DNA of 14,623 nucleotides from Actinomycetes bacterium (GTDB lineage: Bacteria > Actinomycetota > Actinomycetes > Mycobacteriales > Mycobacteriaceae): assembly GCA_023415515.1 (NCBI GenBank), contig JAEZKH010000161.1:1-14623 (forward strand), written 5' to 3'. Of the stretch, positions 14,023 through 14,623 are shown piece by piece (positions within the stretch are counted from its first letter, which is position 1; every line of letters starts with the position of its first letter). A program made the translations under genes and the position numbers. Below the pieces are notes generated by a model. It was not told the DNA's origin and did no database searches. It saw only the letters and a list, made by a program, of their open reading frames with translations.

Positions 14023-14622
14023 CTAGATCCGTCCGCCCGGAAACATCGTCATCACCGCTTGGGTGATGGTCGCGCGCGCCGCGTCCGCGGTCGCGGGCTG
14101 GTTCGACGCGATCGCCATCACGTAGCGGCGATCGGCGCCGATGACGCCCGTCGACAGGTGCATCCAGTCGGAGCCGACGCAGCACATCCAGCCCTGTTTG
14201 ACGGCCACCGGTTCGGCGTAGAGGCCTTCGGGGATACCGAACCGCTGCGGGTAGATGCCGCCCGGCATCATCCCGTCGATTCCGTTCGGGGTGGACTGTG
14301 CGAGGTTGTCGACGATCATGTCGGCCTTGTCCCTCGGTAGGCCACCCGTCCCGGACAGCATCATGTCGTAGTAGCGGACCAGGTCGTCGGCCGTGCTGAT
14401 GGTGTTGAACCACAGGCCGTTGGGCCGCGTGCCGGAGAGGCCGTAGCGGGCCGCGACCCGCGTGACGATCGCGCTGCCACCGTTGCGGTCCCAGAACACC
14501 TGCGCGGCGCTGTCGTTGGAGGACCGCAACATCGACTGGAACATCTCGGTGTCCTGGGGCGACAGCGGCGGGCCGCGCAGCAGCATGTCGTCGGCGATGA
14601 ACAGCTTCACCACCGACGCGAT
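14023..14622 (-). CDS. LppW-like serine beta-lactamase-fold protein, C-terminal part
   Basis: At least 199 residues of a paralog of the gene at 12988-13911; its N-terminus lies beyond the right edge. The visible frame begins IASVVKLFIADD, so the SxxK motif (SVVK) is just inside the window. Next come SSND, with the canonical Asn at the SxN position, and VAVKQGWMCC with KQG. It shares with the neighbour the LRSS-DSAAQ-FWDR, NLAQSTP-G, YPQRFGIPEGLYAE and TMFPGG-I blocks, so the pair is a tandem duplication. This copy has a short insertion (MMPGGI) before YPQRFG. Whether it carries a lipobox cannot be seen. It probably acts outside the cytoplasmic membrane. Confidence 0.85.
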   Translation of the reverse strand: MASVVKLFIADDMLLRGPPLSPQDTEMFQSMLRSSNDSAAQVFWDRNGGSAIVTRVAARYGLSGTRPNGLWFNTISTADDLVRYYDMMLSGTGGLPRDKADMIVDNLAQSTPNGIDGMMPGGIYPQRFGIPEGLYAEPVAVKQGWMCCVGSDWMHLSTGVIGADRRYVMAIASNQPATADAARATITQAVMTMFPGGRI

Positions 14623-14623
14623 C

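Noticed and set aside
1..14623. CRISPR array, mobile element, prophage or defence island
   Set aside because: I saw no regularly spaced repeats, transposase, integrase, terminal inverted repeats or defence-type genes; apart from the kinase and the cdh remnant the content is conserved core genes.

Overview
The window is high-GC actinobacterial chromosome and carries core, mostly housekeeping genes. From 2967 to the right end, the gene order and proteins match the mycobacterial glnD-ffh-amidohydrolase-dacB2-SnoaL-rpsP-KH-rimM-trmD-lppW block (the Rv2918c to Rv2905 region of M. tuberculosis), as in a Mycolicibacterium-like species. The left end (ftsY tail, small-molecule kinase, ammonium transporter, first part of glnK) looks instead like Micromonosporaceae in protein sequence and codon use. 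All 32 glutamate codons in the ftsY fragment, kinase and amt are GAG, while about 8 of the first 18 in glnD are GAA. The two parts meet at a syntenic, highly conserved place, apparently inside glnK. This is either an assembly chimera or a real homologous exchange.

Layout. 2-208: C-terminus of the SRP receptor FtsY (+). 217-1080: APH-fold kinase (+). 1081-1246: a clear GlnR operator. 1247-5525: amt-glnK-glnD nitrogen-sensing cluster (+). 5583-8231: ffh, with an apparently leaderless start, and an amidohydrolase abutting it (+). 8215 to about 8436: decayed 5' fragment of a CDP-diacylglycerol pyrophosphatase gene (cdh). 8469-10296: two tandem secreted D,D-carboxypeptidase paralogs (-). 10297-10407: divergent promoter region with a large inverted repeat. 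10408-10842: SnoaL/NTF2-like protein (+). 11018-12991: ribosome and tRNA maturation operon rpsP-khpA-rimM-trmD (+). 12988-13911: LppW-like lipoprotein with a serine beta-lactamase-like fold (-), overlapping the trmD stop by 4 bp. 14023-14622: second LppW-like paralog (-), cut by the window edge.

How the genes work together. Amt, GlnK and GlnD form one circuit: GlnD modifies GlnK at Tyr51 according to nitrogen status, GlnK gates Amt, and GlnR switches the cluster on under nitrogen limitation. FtsY and Ffh are the two GTPases of co-translational membrane targeting. RpsP, KhpA, RimM and TrmD serve 30S assembly, RNA binding and tRNA m1G37 methylation. The two Dac proteins and two LppW-like proteins are exported serine-enzyme-fold proteins directed at the cell wall.

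I see no CRISPR array, tRNA, rRNA, insertion sequence or prophage. I found no convincing new multi-gene system. The observations most worth checking are the chimeric junction, the GlnR box, the cdh remnant and the divergent inverted repeat.
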